DNA of 64,000 nucleotides from Amphritea japonica ATCC BAA-1530 (GTDB lineage: Bacteria; Pseudomonadota; Gammaproteobacteria; Pseudomonadales; Balneatricaceae). Of the stretch, positions 54,399 through 64,000 are shown one piece after another. Below the pieces are notes generated by a model. It did not search any database. It saw only the letters and a program-made list of their open reading frames with translations, and was not told the origin of the DNA. The position numbers were made by a program, and so were the translations under genes. Position 1 is the first letter of the stretch. Every line of letters begins with the position of its first letter. Where the stretch lies: the NCBI RefSeq assembly GCF_016592435.1, contig NZ_AP014545.1:3691001-3755000 (forward strand). The letters are read 5' to 3'.

Positions 54399-55040
54399 TC
54401 AGATACCATATTTTGCACGATACGCCGATATCGCTTCAATCTGAGCATCCATACCACCCTTTTCACCAAGGTAGGTCAACAGATCATTAAGAGAAACAAT
54501 ACTCGCCACCGGCATATTATAATCGCGCTCAACTTCCTGAATCGCTGAAAGCTCTCCTTTGCCCTTTTCCTGTCGATTCAACGCAATGACAGTACCCGCC
54601 GGAGTCGCTCCTGCCTGATCAATAATATCCATCACTTCACGGATCGCAGTGCCTGCGGTAATCACATCATCAATGATCAACACCCGGCCTGCCAAAGGAG
54701 CACCTACCAGGTTTCCCCCTTCGCCATGAGTTTTAGCTTCCTTACGGTTAAACACATAAGGAACATCCTGGCCAAACTCTGTAGCCAGAGCAACGCAAGT
54801 CGCTGCGGCCAGTGGTATGCCTTTATATGCAGGGCCAAGCATCACATCATACTCGATGCCCGATTGCTGAATCGCCGCCGCATAGCACTTTCCTAGGCGG
54901 GCCAGTGCCTCACCAGTATTGAAGAGGCCAGCATTAAAAAAGTAAGGACTGGTCCGACCAGACTTCAGTGTGAACTCGCCGAATCGCAACACCTCTTTCT
55001 CGATCGCGAACTCGATAAACTCTCTCTGATAATCCTGCAT
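54399..55040 (-). CDS. pyrE: Orotate phosphoribosyltransferase
   Basis: 213 residues, pyrimidine synthesis: joins orotate with PRPP to give OMP. The PRPP loop [18 protein letters not shown] is present, along with [16 protein letters not shown] and [11 protein letters not shown]. The start at [11 protein letters not shown] (55040) fits E. coli PyrE (213 residues); the frame stays open 25 codons further but without support. Divergent from the crc-like gene, the arrangement found in Pseudomonas. Confidence 0.96.
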   Translation of the reverse strand: MQDYQREFIEFAIEKEVLRFGEFTLKSGRTSPYFFNAGLFNTGEALARLGKCYAAAIQQSGIEYDVMLGPAYKGIPLAAATCVALATEFGQDVPYVFNRKEAKTHGEGGNLVGAPLAGRVLIIDDVITAGTAIREVMDIIDQAGATPAGTVIALNRQEKGKGELSAIQEVERDYNMPVASIVSLNDLLTYLGEKGGMDAQIEAISAYRAKYGI

Positions 55041-55236
55041 CTGGGCTCTCCGCAAAGCTATATAAAAAGTGCGCGTATGATACAGGGTTTCGTCCTGCCC
55101 CTCTAGAAGGAACAAGACTTAAGCTCTGAATTACACCCTGCGAGATTAATTGTCAGCGCTTTAGATTCAAATTTGCTTAAACACCCAGTACAATGCGGCT
55201 TTCGTATCGAACTACGTTTCTCATAGGTTTATAGCT

Positions 55237-56004
55237 ATGCGCGTCATAACTTTCAATACTCAGGGTATTGAACAGGCAGCAGATAATGGGTTTTTCCAGT
55301 GGATGGTTAAACAAGATGCAGATGTTGTGTGTCTGCAGGATCTGCGAGCAAAAGAGTATCAGTTAGATGATAAACGCTATCATCCCGAAGGCTATGACGC
55401 ATATTTCTTTGATGCCTTTGAAGATGGCTACAGTGGCGTAGCAATCTATACCCGGATAATGCCCAAAGCTATTATGACTGGCCTTGGGTTTGAGCAATGT
55501 GACTTTAACGGCCGGTTTATTCAAGCTGACTTTGATAACGTTAGCGTTGCAGCCTTCAGTGTTCCTTCAGGCCTGAAAAGCGAAGAAGCTCAGACAGCCA
55601 AAGAAGAATACTTACGACTGCTCAAAGGGCACTTCACCAAAACCCTGCGTAAGCGTCGCGAGTTTATCTTTTGTGGGCCATTACAGACCGCCCACAAGTC
55701 TCAGGACCTGAGCAACTGGTATGTGAACCAGAGAGTATCAGGATTTCTCCCTCAGGAACGCCAATGGATGGAAGAGCTATTCGGTGAGATGGGATATGTC
55801 GATGCGTTCCGCCAGGTCAATCACGCTGATCAACAATACACCTGGTGGCCCGATTACAATAAAGCCCGCGACCTGAACGAAGGCGCTCGTCTGGATTACC
55901 AAGTCACTACCGCGAACCTTCGTAAAACGGTTAAAGCCGCATCTATCTACCGGGATGAATGTTTCTCTGCTCATGCCCCGGTCATTGTCGACTACGACCT
56001 GTAA
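55237..56004 (+). CDS. crc: Catabolite repression control protein Crc
   Basis: 255 residues, exonuclease III (EEP) fold. Close to Pseudomonas Crc along its length: DADVVCLQDLRA, ITGLGFE, RKRREFIFCG, WMEELFGEMGYVDAFRQV and the ending HAPVIVDYD. The nuclease residues are changed: LQE becomes LQD and the catalytic D-x-N after CG becomes P-x-Q, as in Crc, which has no nuclease activity and instead helps Hfq silence mRNAs for secondary carbon sources. Position next to pyrE is conserved. Likely targets in this window would include dct and aap genes, an inference only. Confidence 0.88.
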   Translation: MRVITFNTQGIEQAADNGFFQWMVKQDADVVCLQDLRAKEYQLDDKRYHPEGYDAYFFDAFEDGYSGVAIYTRIMPKAIMTGLGFEQCDFNGRFIQADFDNVSVAAFSVPSGLKSEEAQTAKEEYLRLLKGHFTKTLRKRREFIFCGPLQTAHKSQDLSNWYVNQRVSGFLPQERQWMEELFGEMGYVDAFRQVNHADQQYTWWPDYNKARDLNEGARLDYQVTTANLRKTVKAASIYRDECFSAHAPVIVDYDL

Positions 56005-56025
56005 AATACAACCGACCATAAACAC

Positions 56026-56055
56026 AAAAAAAGGGAGCCTCAGCTCCCTTTTTTA
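56026..56055. terminator. Bidirectional terminator, crc and rph
   Basis: AAAGGGAGC-CTCA-GCTCCCTTT between A and T runs, between convergent genes. Confidence 0.9.
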
Positions 56056-56071
56056 TTACCTGACCCGCATA

Positions 56072-56842
56072 TCAGTCAGCCAGCACCTGACGCTGTAGCT
56101 CAGATATTTCCGCAATACCTTTTTTAGCCAATGCCAGCATCGCATTCAGTTCATCTTCTGAGTATGGCTCGCCTTCTGCCGTACCTTGTACTTCGATAAA
56201 GCCACCTTTATCGGTCATGATAACGTTCATATCGGTTTCCGCGTCTGAATCTTCTGCATAATCAAGATCCAACACCGCCTCACCTTTATAAACACCCACC
56301 GAGACGGCGGCCAGACCAAATTTAATCGGATCACCCTTCATGGCGCCATGCTTATCTTTTTTCAGAAAACTGATGGCATCTCTCAGCGCTACATAGGCGC
56401 CTGAAATTGATGCTGTCCGGGTTCCACCGTCGGCTTGTATCACATCACAATCGATAGTGATGGTGTTCTCACCCAGCTTTTTCAGGTCCAGACAGGCGCG
56501 CAGCGAACGGCCAATCAAACGTTGAATTTCGACCGTACGACCGCCCTGCTTACCACGGGAGGCTTCCCGACCGTTACGACTACCGGTAGCGCGGGGTAAC
56601 ATCCCGTATTCCGCTGTCACCCAGCCGCTACCCGAACCACGTAAAAAACGAGGCACACCCCGTTCCACGGAGGCAGTACAGATCACTTTAGTATCACCAA
56701 ACTCGACCAGCACAGAGCCCTCAGCGTGCTTAGTGAAATTACGGGTGATACGTACCTCACGCATCTGATCGACATTACGGTTACTCGGCCGGTGAGTGGT
56801 AACGCCCAGGTTTTGCAACTGATCTGAAATTGTTGAGCTCAT
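56072..56842 (-). CDS. rph: Ribonuclease PH
   Basis: 256 residues; trims tRNA 3' ends by phosphorolysis. Conserved: [89 protein letters not shown]. The usual N-terminus corresponds to [10 protein letters not shown], so about 16 extra residues precede it from ATG 56842; no start codon exists at the usual place. Another ATG at 56881 opens MRPVGLSNR, which oddly resembles the E. coli start. Confidence 0.94.
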   Translation of the reverse strand: MSSTISDQLQNLGVTTHRPSNRNVDQMREVRITRNFTKHAEGSVLVEFGDTKVICTASVERGVPRFLRGSGSGWVTAEYGMLPRATGSRNGREASRGKQGGRTVEIQRLIGRSLRACLDLKKLGENTITIDCDVIQADGGTRTASISGAYVALRDAISFLKKDKHGAMKGDPIKFGLAAVSVGVYKGEAVLDLDYAEDSDAETDMNVIMTDKGGFIEVQGTAEGEPYSEDELNAMLALAKKGIAEISELQRQVLAD

Positions 56843-56980
56843 GTACTTAGGAATCCTGTTCGACAACCCGACCGGACGCATAGAGGAAGCGGTCGAGGAC
56901 TGTTAGAATAAAACGTAAACCCGCCGACACTCGTCTCAGTGCCAGCAACGAAAACAGCATTCTAATCGAGAATAGACGAT

Positions 56981-57844
56981 ATGACACGTAGTATGACCGC
57001 TTTTGCCCGTCAGGAAGCACAACATGAGTGGGGCAGCCTGATCTGGGAAGTTCGATCGGTAAACCATCGCTACCTGGAACCCCACCTGCGTCTGCCGGAG
57101 AGTCTTCGTGATCTGGAGGGTTCACTAAGAGAGTCGCTACGTAAAAAACTCAGCCGGGGAAAAGTTGAATGTACACTGCGATTTGTTCCCGAAGCAAAAG
57201 CCCAGACCCTCACCGTTAACGAATCCTTCGCCCGTGAACTATTAGACGCCGCGCAGCAAGTCGAGAACCTGCTTCCGGTTTCAACACCTTTGGATACGCT
57301 GGAGCTGTTGCGCTGGCCCGGCGTTCTGCAAGACACGAAGCTGGATATGGACAAAGTCAAGCAAGCAGCCCAGGAGCTCTTCCACAAAGCCCTGAATGAC
57401 CTGATTGAAAGCCGTGGTCGTGAAGGCGTTGAACTGGCGGTATTAATTGATCAGCGCCTCGATGCCATCACCGCTGTCGTCACTGACGTCCGCAGCAAAC
57501 TACCGGGTATTCTTCAGGCACAGCGGGATAACTTAAAAAACCGCCTGGAAGAGTTGAAAGCAGATCTGGACGAAGGCCGGCTTGAACAGGAGATGGTAAT
57601 CCTTGCGCAAAAAGCTGACGTTGACGAAGAGATGGACCGTCTCAACACCCATGTTCAGGAAGTGAAGCGCGTTCTGAAATCTAAAGGCCCCGTTGGCCGA
57701 CGACTGGATTTCCTGATGCAGGAACTCAATCGGGAAGCCAACACGCTTTCCTCCAAATCAATTGTGTCAGATACCACGCAGGATGCTGTTGAGCTGAAAG
57801 TACTGATCGAGCAGATGCGCGAACAGATCCAGAATATCGAGTAA
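56981..57844 (+). CDS. yicC: YicC/YloC family endoribonuclease
   Basis: 287 residues, same length as E. coli YicC. N-terminal RSMTAFARQEAQHEWGSLIWEVRSVNHRYLE and C-terminal DVDEEMDRLNTHVQEVKRVL followed by GRRLDFLMQELNREANTLSSKS are family hallmarks (DUF1732). Recent work on the family shows endoribonuclease activity, for example on the small RNA RyhB. Divergent from rph, conserved order rph-yicC-gmk. Confidence 0.94.
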   Translation: MTRSMTAFARQEAQHEWGSLIWEVRSVNHRYLEPHLRLPESLRDLEGSLRESLRKKLSRGKVECTLRFVPEAKAQTLTVNESFARELLDAAQQVENLLPVSTPLDTLELLRWPGVLQDTKLDMDKVKQAAQELFHKALNDLIESRGREGVELAVLIDQRLDAITAVVTDVRSKLPGILQAQRDNLKNRLEELKADLDEGRLEQEMVILAQKADVDEEMDRLNTHVQEVKRVLKSKGPVGRRLDFLMQELNREANTLSSKSIVSDTTQDAVELKVLIEQMREQIQNIE

Positions 57845-58774
<930 letters not shown>

Positions 58775-58857
58775 GTGCTCTCCGGTAGACTGGCCGGCTC
58801 TCCGAATCAGGTCTGAATACCGGCCTGAATGACTGAATCCTATAACCGAGGTCGCCA

Positions 58858-59070
58858 ATGGCTCGCGTAACTGTTGAAGATTGTCTTGAAAATGTAGACA
58901 ACCGTTTTGAACTGGTAATGATCGCATCTAAGCGTGCTCGTCAGATCGCTACGGGTGGAAAAGAACCTAAAGTTGAGTGGGAAAATGACAAGCCAACTGT
59001 GGTTGCTCTGCGCGAAATCGCGGAAAAACACATCGATGTTTCCATCCTTGATGAACGCGAAGAAGATTAA
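58858..59070 (+). CDS. rpoZ: RNA polymerase omega subunit
   Basis: 70 residues. [30 protein letters not shown] is split here only by length limits: the opening [20 protein letters not shown] and the following [12 protein letters not shown] match omega precisely, and VALREIAE is conserved. It aids RNA polymerase assembly and helps form a ppGpp site. Lies between gmk and spoT. It is shorter than E. coli omega (91), lacking most of the C-terminal tail. Confidence 0.96.
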   Translation: MARVTVEDCLENVDNRFELVMIASKRARQIATGGKEPKVEWENDKPTVVALREIAEKHIDVSILDEREED

Positions 59071-59169
59071 CTCTTTTTCAATCCGTCCGAATAAGGCATC
59101 ATCTCTATAGTTTCTGTTGTTTTGTAGTCATCTTTGAATATGACTACGCTAGGGGCATAGGAGTGATTG

Positions 59170-61338
59170 ATGCCAACTGTAGATGCGCTTTCTGACCGTC
59201 TGACTGGATACCTTGATCTGCAACAGATCAAGTCGGTTAGACGTGCGTATTATTATGCTGAACAAGCACATGATGGGCAGCGCCGTAAAAGCGGCGAACC
59301 CTACGTTACCCACCCACTTGCTGTTGCCTCAATTCTCGCAGGCATGCACATGGACCATCAAAGCCTGATGGCAGCCATGCTTCACGATGTGATAGAAGAT
59401 ACCGCGGTATCCCGGGACGGCCTTGAAGGCCAGTTCGGACAAACGGTTGCCGACATTGTTGATGGCGTTAGTAAGCTAACTCATCTGGAGTTTGAAACCC
59501 GTGCGGAAGCCCAGGCAGAGAACTTTCAGAAAATGGTCCTGGCTATGGCCGTCGATATCAGAGTCATTCTGGTCAAACTGGCGGACCGGCTACACAACAT
59601 GCGCACCCTCGGTGCTATGCCGCCAGAAAAGCAACGACGCATTGCCCGTGAAACGCTGGATATCTATGCACCAGTAGCAGCCCGCCTGGGCATGCGAGAC
59701 CTTCAACTTGAACTTGAAGACCTGGCGTTTCAGTCCTACTACCCTATGCGGGCAAAATATATACGCCGGGCGGTAGTTCAGGCCAGAGGACAGCGCAAAG
59801 ATGTCATTACCTCAATAGAAGATGCTATACGCAACAGGCTTAATCAAGAAGGCTTAGCCGGATCGGTTTCGGGGCGGGAAAAACACCTCTATAGCATCTA
59901 CAGCAAAATGAAAACCAAGGGCAAATCCTTTGCAGAAATCATGGATGTGTTTGCTTTTCGCATTGTCACTGAATCTGTCGATGACTGCTACCGTGCTCTG
60001 GGCATAGTACACAACCTATACAAACCGGTACCGGGTCGCTTTAAAGATTATATCGCCATCCCCAAGGCTAATGGCTATCAGTCCCTGCACACCGATCTTT
60101 TCGGCGCTCGGGATATCACCATTGAAGTGCAGATACGCACCAAAGAGATGGATGCGGTTGCCGGTCAGGGAATAGCCGAGCACAGCCATTATAAAATTTA
60201 TGGTGATTCAAGTTCTGCCATCGACGGCTATAATCGTGCCCGTAAATGGGTGCAGGGCTTGCTGGAGATGCAGCAGCGCGCTGGCAACTCGATGGAGTTT
60301 ATCGAAACCGTTAAGACAGACCTCTTTCCTGACGAAGTTTATGTATTTTCTCCCCAGGGACGCATTTTTGAACTACCCCAGGGAGCCACGGCGGTCGACT
60401 TCGCCTATGCGGTCCATACTGATATCGGTAACTCATGTGTATCATGCCGCATCAACAGGCACTTAGCGCCGCTCTCACAGCCTCTGCAGAGCGGTCAGAC
60501 CGTCGAGATAATAACAACGCCAAGCGCACAGCCAAATATGGCCTGGCTCAACTTTGTTATCACCGGAAAAGCTCGTTCTGCGATACGTCACTTTATTAAA
60601 GTCCAGCACCGCGGTGAGTCTATTGAACTGGGTAGACGCTTGCTAACACAGTTCCTTTCAAATTACGGATCAAGCCTGGAAGAGATCGACCCGATTGCGC
60701 TTTCAAGCCTTCTTGAAGAGGCTGAGCTAGCCTCACTTGATGAGTTGCTTGAAGATATAGGTATGGGTAACCGGATGGCCTATGTGGTCGCCCGTCGCCT
60801 GCGCCCGATTGAGCATGAAGAGGAAGAGCAGCAGGAAAATCCACAATCCGACAAAGCGACTCTGGCCATTCGCGGCACTGAAGGCATGGTGCTTCATTAT
60901 GCCCGTTGTTGCGGACCTATCCCCGGAGACAGTATTACCGGCCATATCAGTACAGGTAGAGGCCTGGTGATTCACCGGACAGACTGTCGCAATATCGCCT
61001 TTATGAAAGACGATGCCGAAAAGTGCGTCTACCTTGAGTGGTCCAATAGCATTGATGACGAATTTATCGTTAACCTGGATCTAAAAGTTGAACCTAAGCG
61101 CGGCCTGATCGCATCGCTTGCAACAACAGCCGCAGCCACCAGTGCCAACCTTCTGAAAGTAGATATCACAGAATCAGATGACGCCCTCAATACTGTTCAC
61201 ATGGATCTGACAGTGAAAGACAGGGTACACCTGGCTACAGTGATGCGAAAACTTAAAGCCCTCAAGTCAGTCTATAAACTCACACGGGTTTTAACAAAAA
61301 AACGCGCCATCTGCGCGTTTTTTTTGTTTAGTATCTAG
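59170..61338 (+). CDS. spoT: Bifunctional (p)ppGpp synthetase/hydrolase SpoT
   Basis: 722 residues. HD hydrolase domain (about 20-175) with MLHDVIEDT, synthetase domain (about 235-345) with RFKDYIAIPKANGYQSLHT, TGS (about 385-445), helical region and zinc-finger-like segment (RCCGPIPGDSITG), and C-terminal ACT (about 640-705). It makes and breaks the stringent-response alarmone. ATG at 59170 has TAGGAG nearby. Anomaly: the normal end of the family lies near VYKLTRV, but this frame continues about 13 residues through the terminator hairpin. One T fewer in the GTTTTAA run (61289-61292) would restore a TAA there. Confidence 0.93.
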   Translation: MPTVDALSDRLTGYLDLQQIKSVRRAYYYAEQAHDGQRRKSGEPYVTHPLAVASILAGMHMDHQSLMAAMLHDVIEDTAVSRDGLEGQFGQTVADIVDGVSKLTHLEFETRAEAQAENFQKMVLAMAVDIRVILVKLADRLHNMRTLGAMPPEKQRRIARETLDIYAPVAARLGMRDLQLELEDLAFQSYYPMRAKYIRRAVVQARGQRKDVITSIEDAIRNRLNQEGLAGSVSGREKHLYSIYSKMKTKGKSFAEIMDVFAFRIVTESVDDCYRALGIVHNLYKPVPGRFKDYIAIPKANGYQSLHTDLFGARDITIEVQIRTKEMDAVAGQGIAEHSHYKIYGDSSSAIDGYNRARKWVQGLLEMQQRAGNSMEFIETVKTDLFPDEVYVFSPQGRIFELPQGATAVDFAYAVHTDIGNSCVSCRINRHLAPLSQPLQSGQTVEIITTPSAQPNMAWLNFVITGKARSAIRHFIKVQHRGESIELGRRLLTQFLSNYGSSLEEIDPIALSSLLEEAELASLDELLEDIGMGNRMAYVVARRLRPIEHEEEEQQENPQSDKATLAIRGTEGMVLHYARCCGPIPGDSITGHISTGRGLVIHRTDCRNIAFMKDDAEKCVYLEWSNSIDDEFIVNLDLKVEPKRGLIASLATTAAATSANLLKVDITESDDALNTVHMDLTVKDRVHLATVMRKLKALKSVYKLTRVLTKKRAICAFFLFSI
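61295..61326 (+). terminator. Terminator of gmk-rpoZ-spoT, inside the spoT frame
   Basis: AAACGCGC-CATCT-GCGCGTTT with eight T; it overlaps the last codons of spoT. Confidence 0.88.
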
Positions 61339-61514
61339 ATCGATACCTGCTAGACGAAAAACTTCACTATAAACAACACACCACAGTTCATATCCTATTT
61401 CTAACCATTTTAGCTACGTAGCGCTTATACAAACAGGATCACTCCCTTGCTCGTTGCTAGAAAAAGCATAGACCCCAGTGATAGCATTCTCTGCTATGTC
61501 TGTTGTATGTAGGA

Positions 61515-61530
61515 GCCGTGCCCTCACGGC
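61515..61530. repeat. REP-like hairpin
   Basis: AGGAGCCGTG-CCCT-CACGGCGAA, a compact GC-rich hairpin in AT-rich surroundings; this form is common as an extragenic repeat in marine gammaproteobacteria. Confidence 0.5.
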
Positions 61531-61619
61531 GAATGAATAATCTTACAAAGTTATCAATTACATTGACTGATATGACTCATAAAGAAGGCTTTTGCTCTTA
61601 CGCTTATTCCAGCCACGAG

Positions 61620-61668
61620 CAGGCGCGTAGCGCCGTTCTAGCAGCGACGCAGTCGCGTCTAGCGCCTG
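61620..61668. repeat. Multi-hairpin extragenic element
   Basis: Outer arms CAGGCGC and GCGCCTG enclose two inner hairpins, GGCGC-GTA-GCGCC and GCGAC-GCA-GTCGC. The element is GC-rich and branched, and is followed by TTTTCT. Possibly a REP-type repeat. Confidence 0.5.
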
Positions 61669-61689
61669 TTTTCTAAATCCCAGACACGA

Positions 61690-61720
61690 AAAAGCCCCGA
61701 CCAAACTAATGATCGGGGCT
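61690..61720 (-). terminator. Terminator of the rRNA operon
   Basis: Minus strand AGCCCCGATCATTAGTTTGG-TCGGGGCT with a T run, about 16 bases beyond 5S. Confidence 0.88.
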
Positions 61721-61735
61721 GTCTCTTATTTGAAG

Positions 61736-61851
61736 CTTGGCGATGACCTACTCTCGCATAAGGAAACCCTACACTACCATTGGCGCTAAGACGTTTCACT
61801 TCCGAGTTCGGTAAGGGATCGGGTGGTTCCATCTCGCTATGGTCGCCAAGC
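61736..61851 (-). rRNA. rrf: 5S ribosomal RNA
   Basis: Minus strand starts GCTTGGCGACCATAGCGAG and ends with the complementary CGCCAAGC; the interior CCGAACTCGGAAGTGAAACG is the universal 5S segment. About 116 nt, complete. Confidence 0.95.
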
Positions 61852-61994
61852 AAAACTGGTTGCTCTAACGATTGAACATTGCTGTTCAAGCGTCATTTGA
61901 ATCCTGTAATCAGTCGGAGAGTATGTACAAACTCTTATCCGTCTTGCATATATCGTCTTTCAATCAGATGACCCAAACGCTTTTGGCGTTATAT
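61852..61994 (-). other. 23S-5S intergenic spacer
   Basis: About 140 bases between 23S and 5S, with no tRNA. Contains AT-rich stretches probably used in RNase III processing stems. Confidence 0.7.

Positions 61995-64000
<2,006 letters not shown>

Larger units (their letters stand above)
61339..61689. other. Gap between spoT and the rRNA operon with REP-like elements
   Basis: About 350 bases, no gene. It carries a short GCCGTG-CCCT-CACGGC hairpin (61515-61530) and a multi-hairpin GC-rich element (61620-61668), both entered separately. Confidence 0.6.

Overview
The window reads as a chromosome segment of a marine, heterotrophic gammaproteobacterium close to the Oceanospirillaceae/Pseudomonadales. 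This placement is inferred from gene content and order: pyrE next to a Crc-type pseudo-nuclease, Rsd/AlgQ, TesA-YbbA-YbbP, a TIGR02444-YheS pair, a DctBD-controlled TRAP transporter and gmk-rpoZ-spoT followed by an rRNA operon. Most of it is ordinary core chromosome. No phage, insertion sequence, plasmid function or CRISPR array was seen.

Layout. Positions 1-8522 hold the end of an iron superoxide dismutase gene, an orphan NarL-type sensor kinase, tesA divergent from ybbA-ybbP (start codons overlapping in one CATG), and a large AsmA-like DUF748 protein. Positions 8790-11911 hold an unannotated 41-residue membrane peptide, rpiA, ilvA and a membrane protein of unknown function. Positions 12003-18998 hold the most striking locus: a six-gene operon matching the Pseudomonas Fap functional-amyloid system (small exported protein, FapB-like, FapC-like, C39 peptidase FapD, FapE-like, and the FapF coiled-coil plus barrel exporter). 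A VpsR/NtrC-type sigma-54 activator lies just upstream, and a plausible -24/-12 promoter precedes the operon. Positions 18999-19921 are mostly non-coding, with two tiny ORFs.

Positions 19922-28803 form a C4-dicarboxylate module: dctPQM with a good sigma-54 promoter, a chemoreceptor with a CxxCH haem motif in its sensor domain, and dctB/dctD. Positions 29044-36367 hold pyk, gshA, a FliL-like exported protein, an Rsd/AlgQ protein, a WD40 lipoprotein, a PAS-GGDEF cyclase and an EF-hand peptide. Positions 36494-40730 hold an aapJQMP amino-acid transporter with its own sigma-54 promoter. Positions 41071-50118 hold an FKBP isomerase, TIGR02444, an ABC-F protein, a YbaK-HDOD protein, gamma-glutamyltransferase, an enoyl-ACP reductase and a hemerythrin-GGDEF cyclase.

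Positions 50119-53283 (minus strand) form a nitrogen-related operon: formate/nitrite-type channel, fused PP2C phosphatase/Ser-Thr kinase, and cyanase. Its long leader holds a 19-bp terminator-like hairpin and NtrC-like half sites. Positions 53701-54303 hold an intact tRNA-Phe and three decayed tandem copies of its 3' end plus terminator. Positions 54399-61338 hold pyrE, crc, rph, yicC, gmk, rpoZ and spoT; the spoT frame runs through its own terminator. Positions 61690-64000 are the 3' part of an rRNA operon on the minus strand (5S and most of 23S).

How it fits together: three separate operons (amyloid, dicarboxylate uptake, amino-acid uptake) carry sigma-54-type promoters, and two sigma-54 activators are encoded in the window. 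With Crc and SpoT also present, this suggests a carbon- and nitrogen-responsive lifestyle with a biofilm option. Start codons were moved from the longest possible frame where a ribosome-binding site or family alignment favoured a shorter one. All family assignments were made by reading the sequence; no database search was run.
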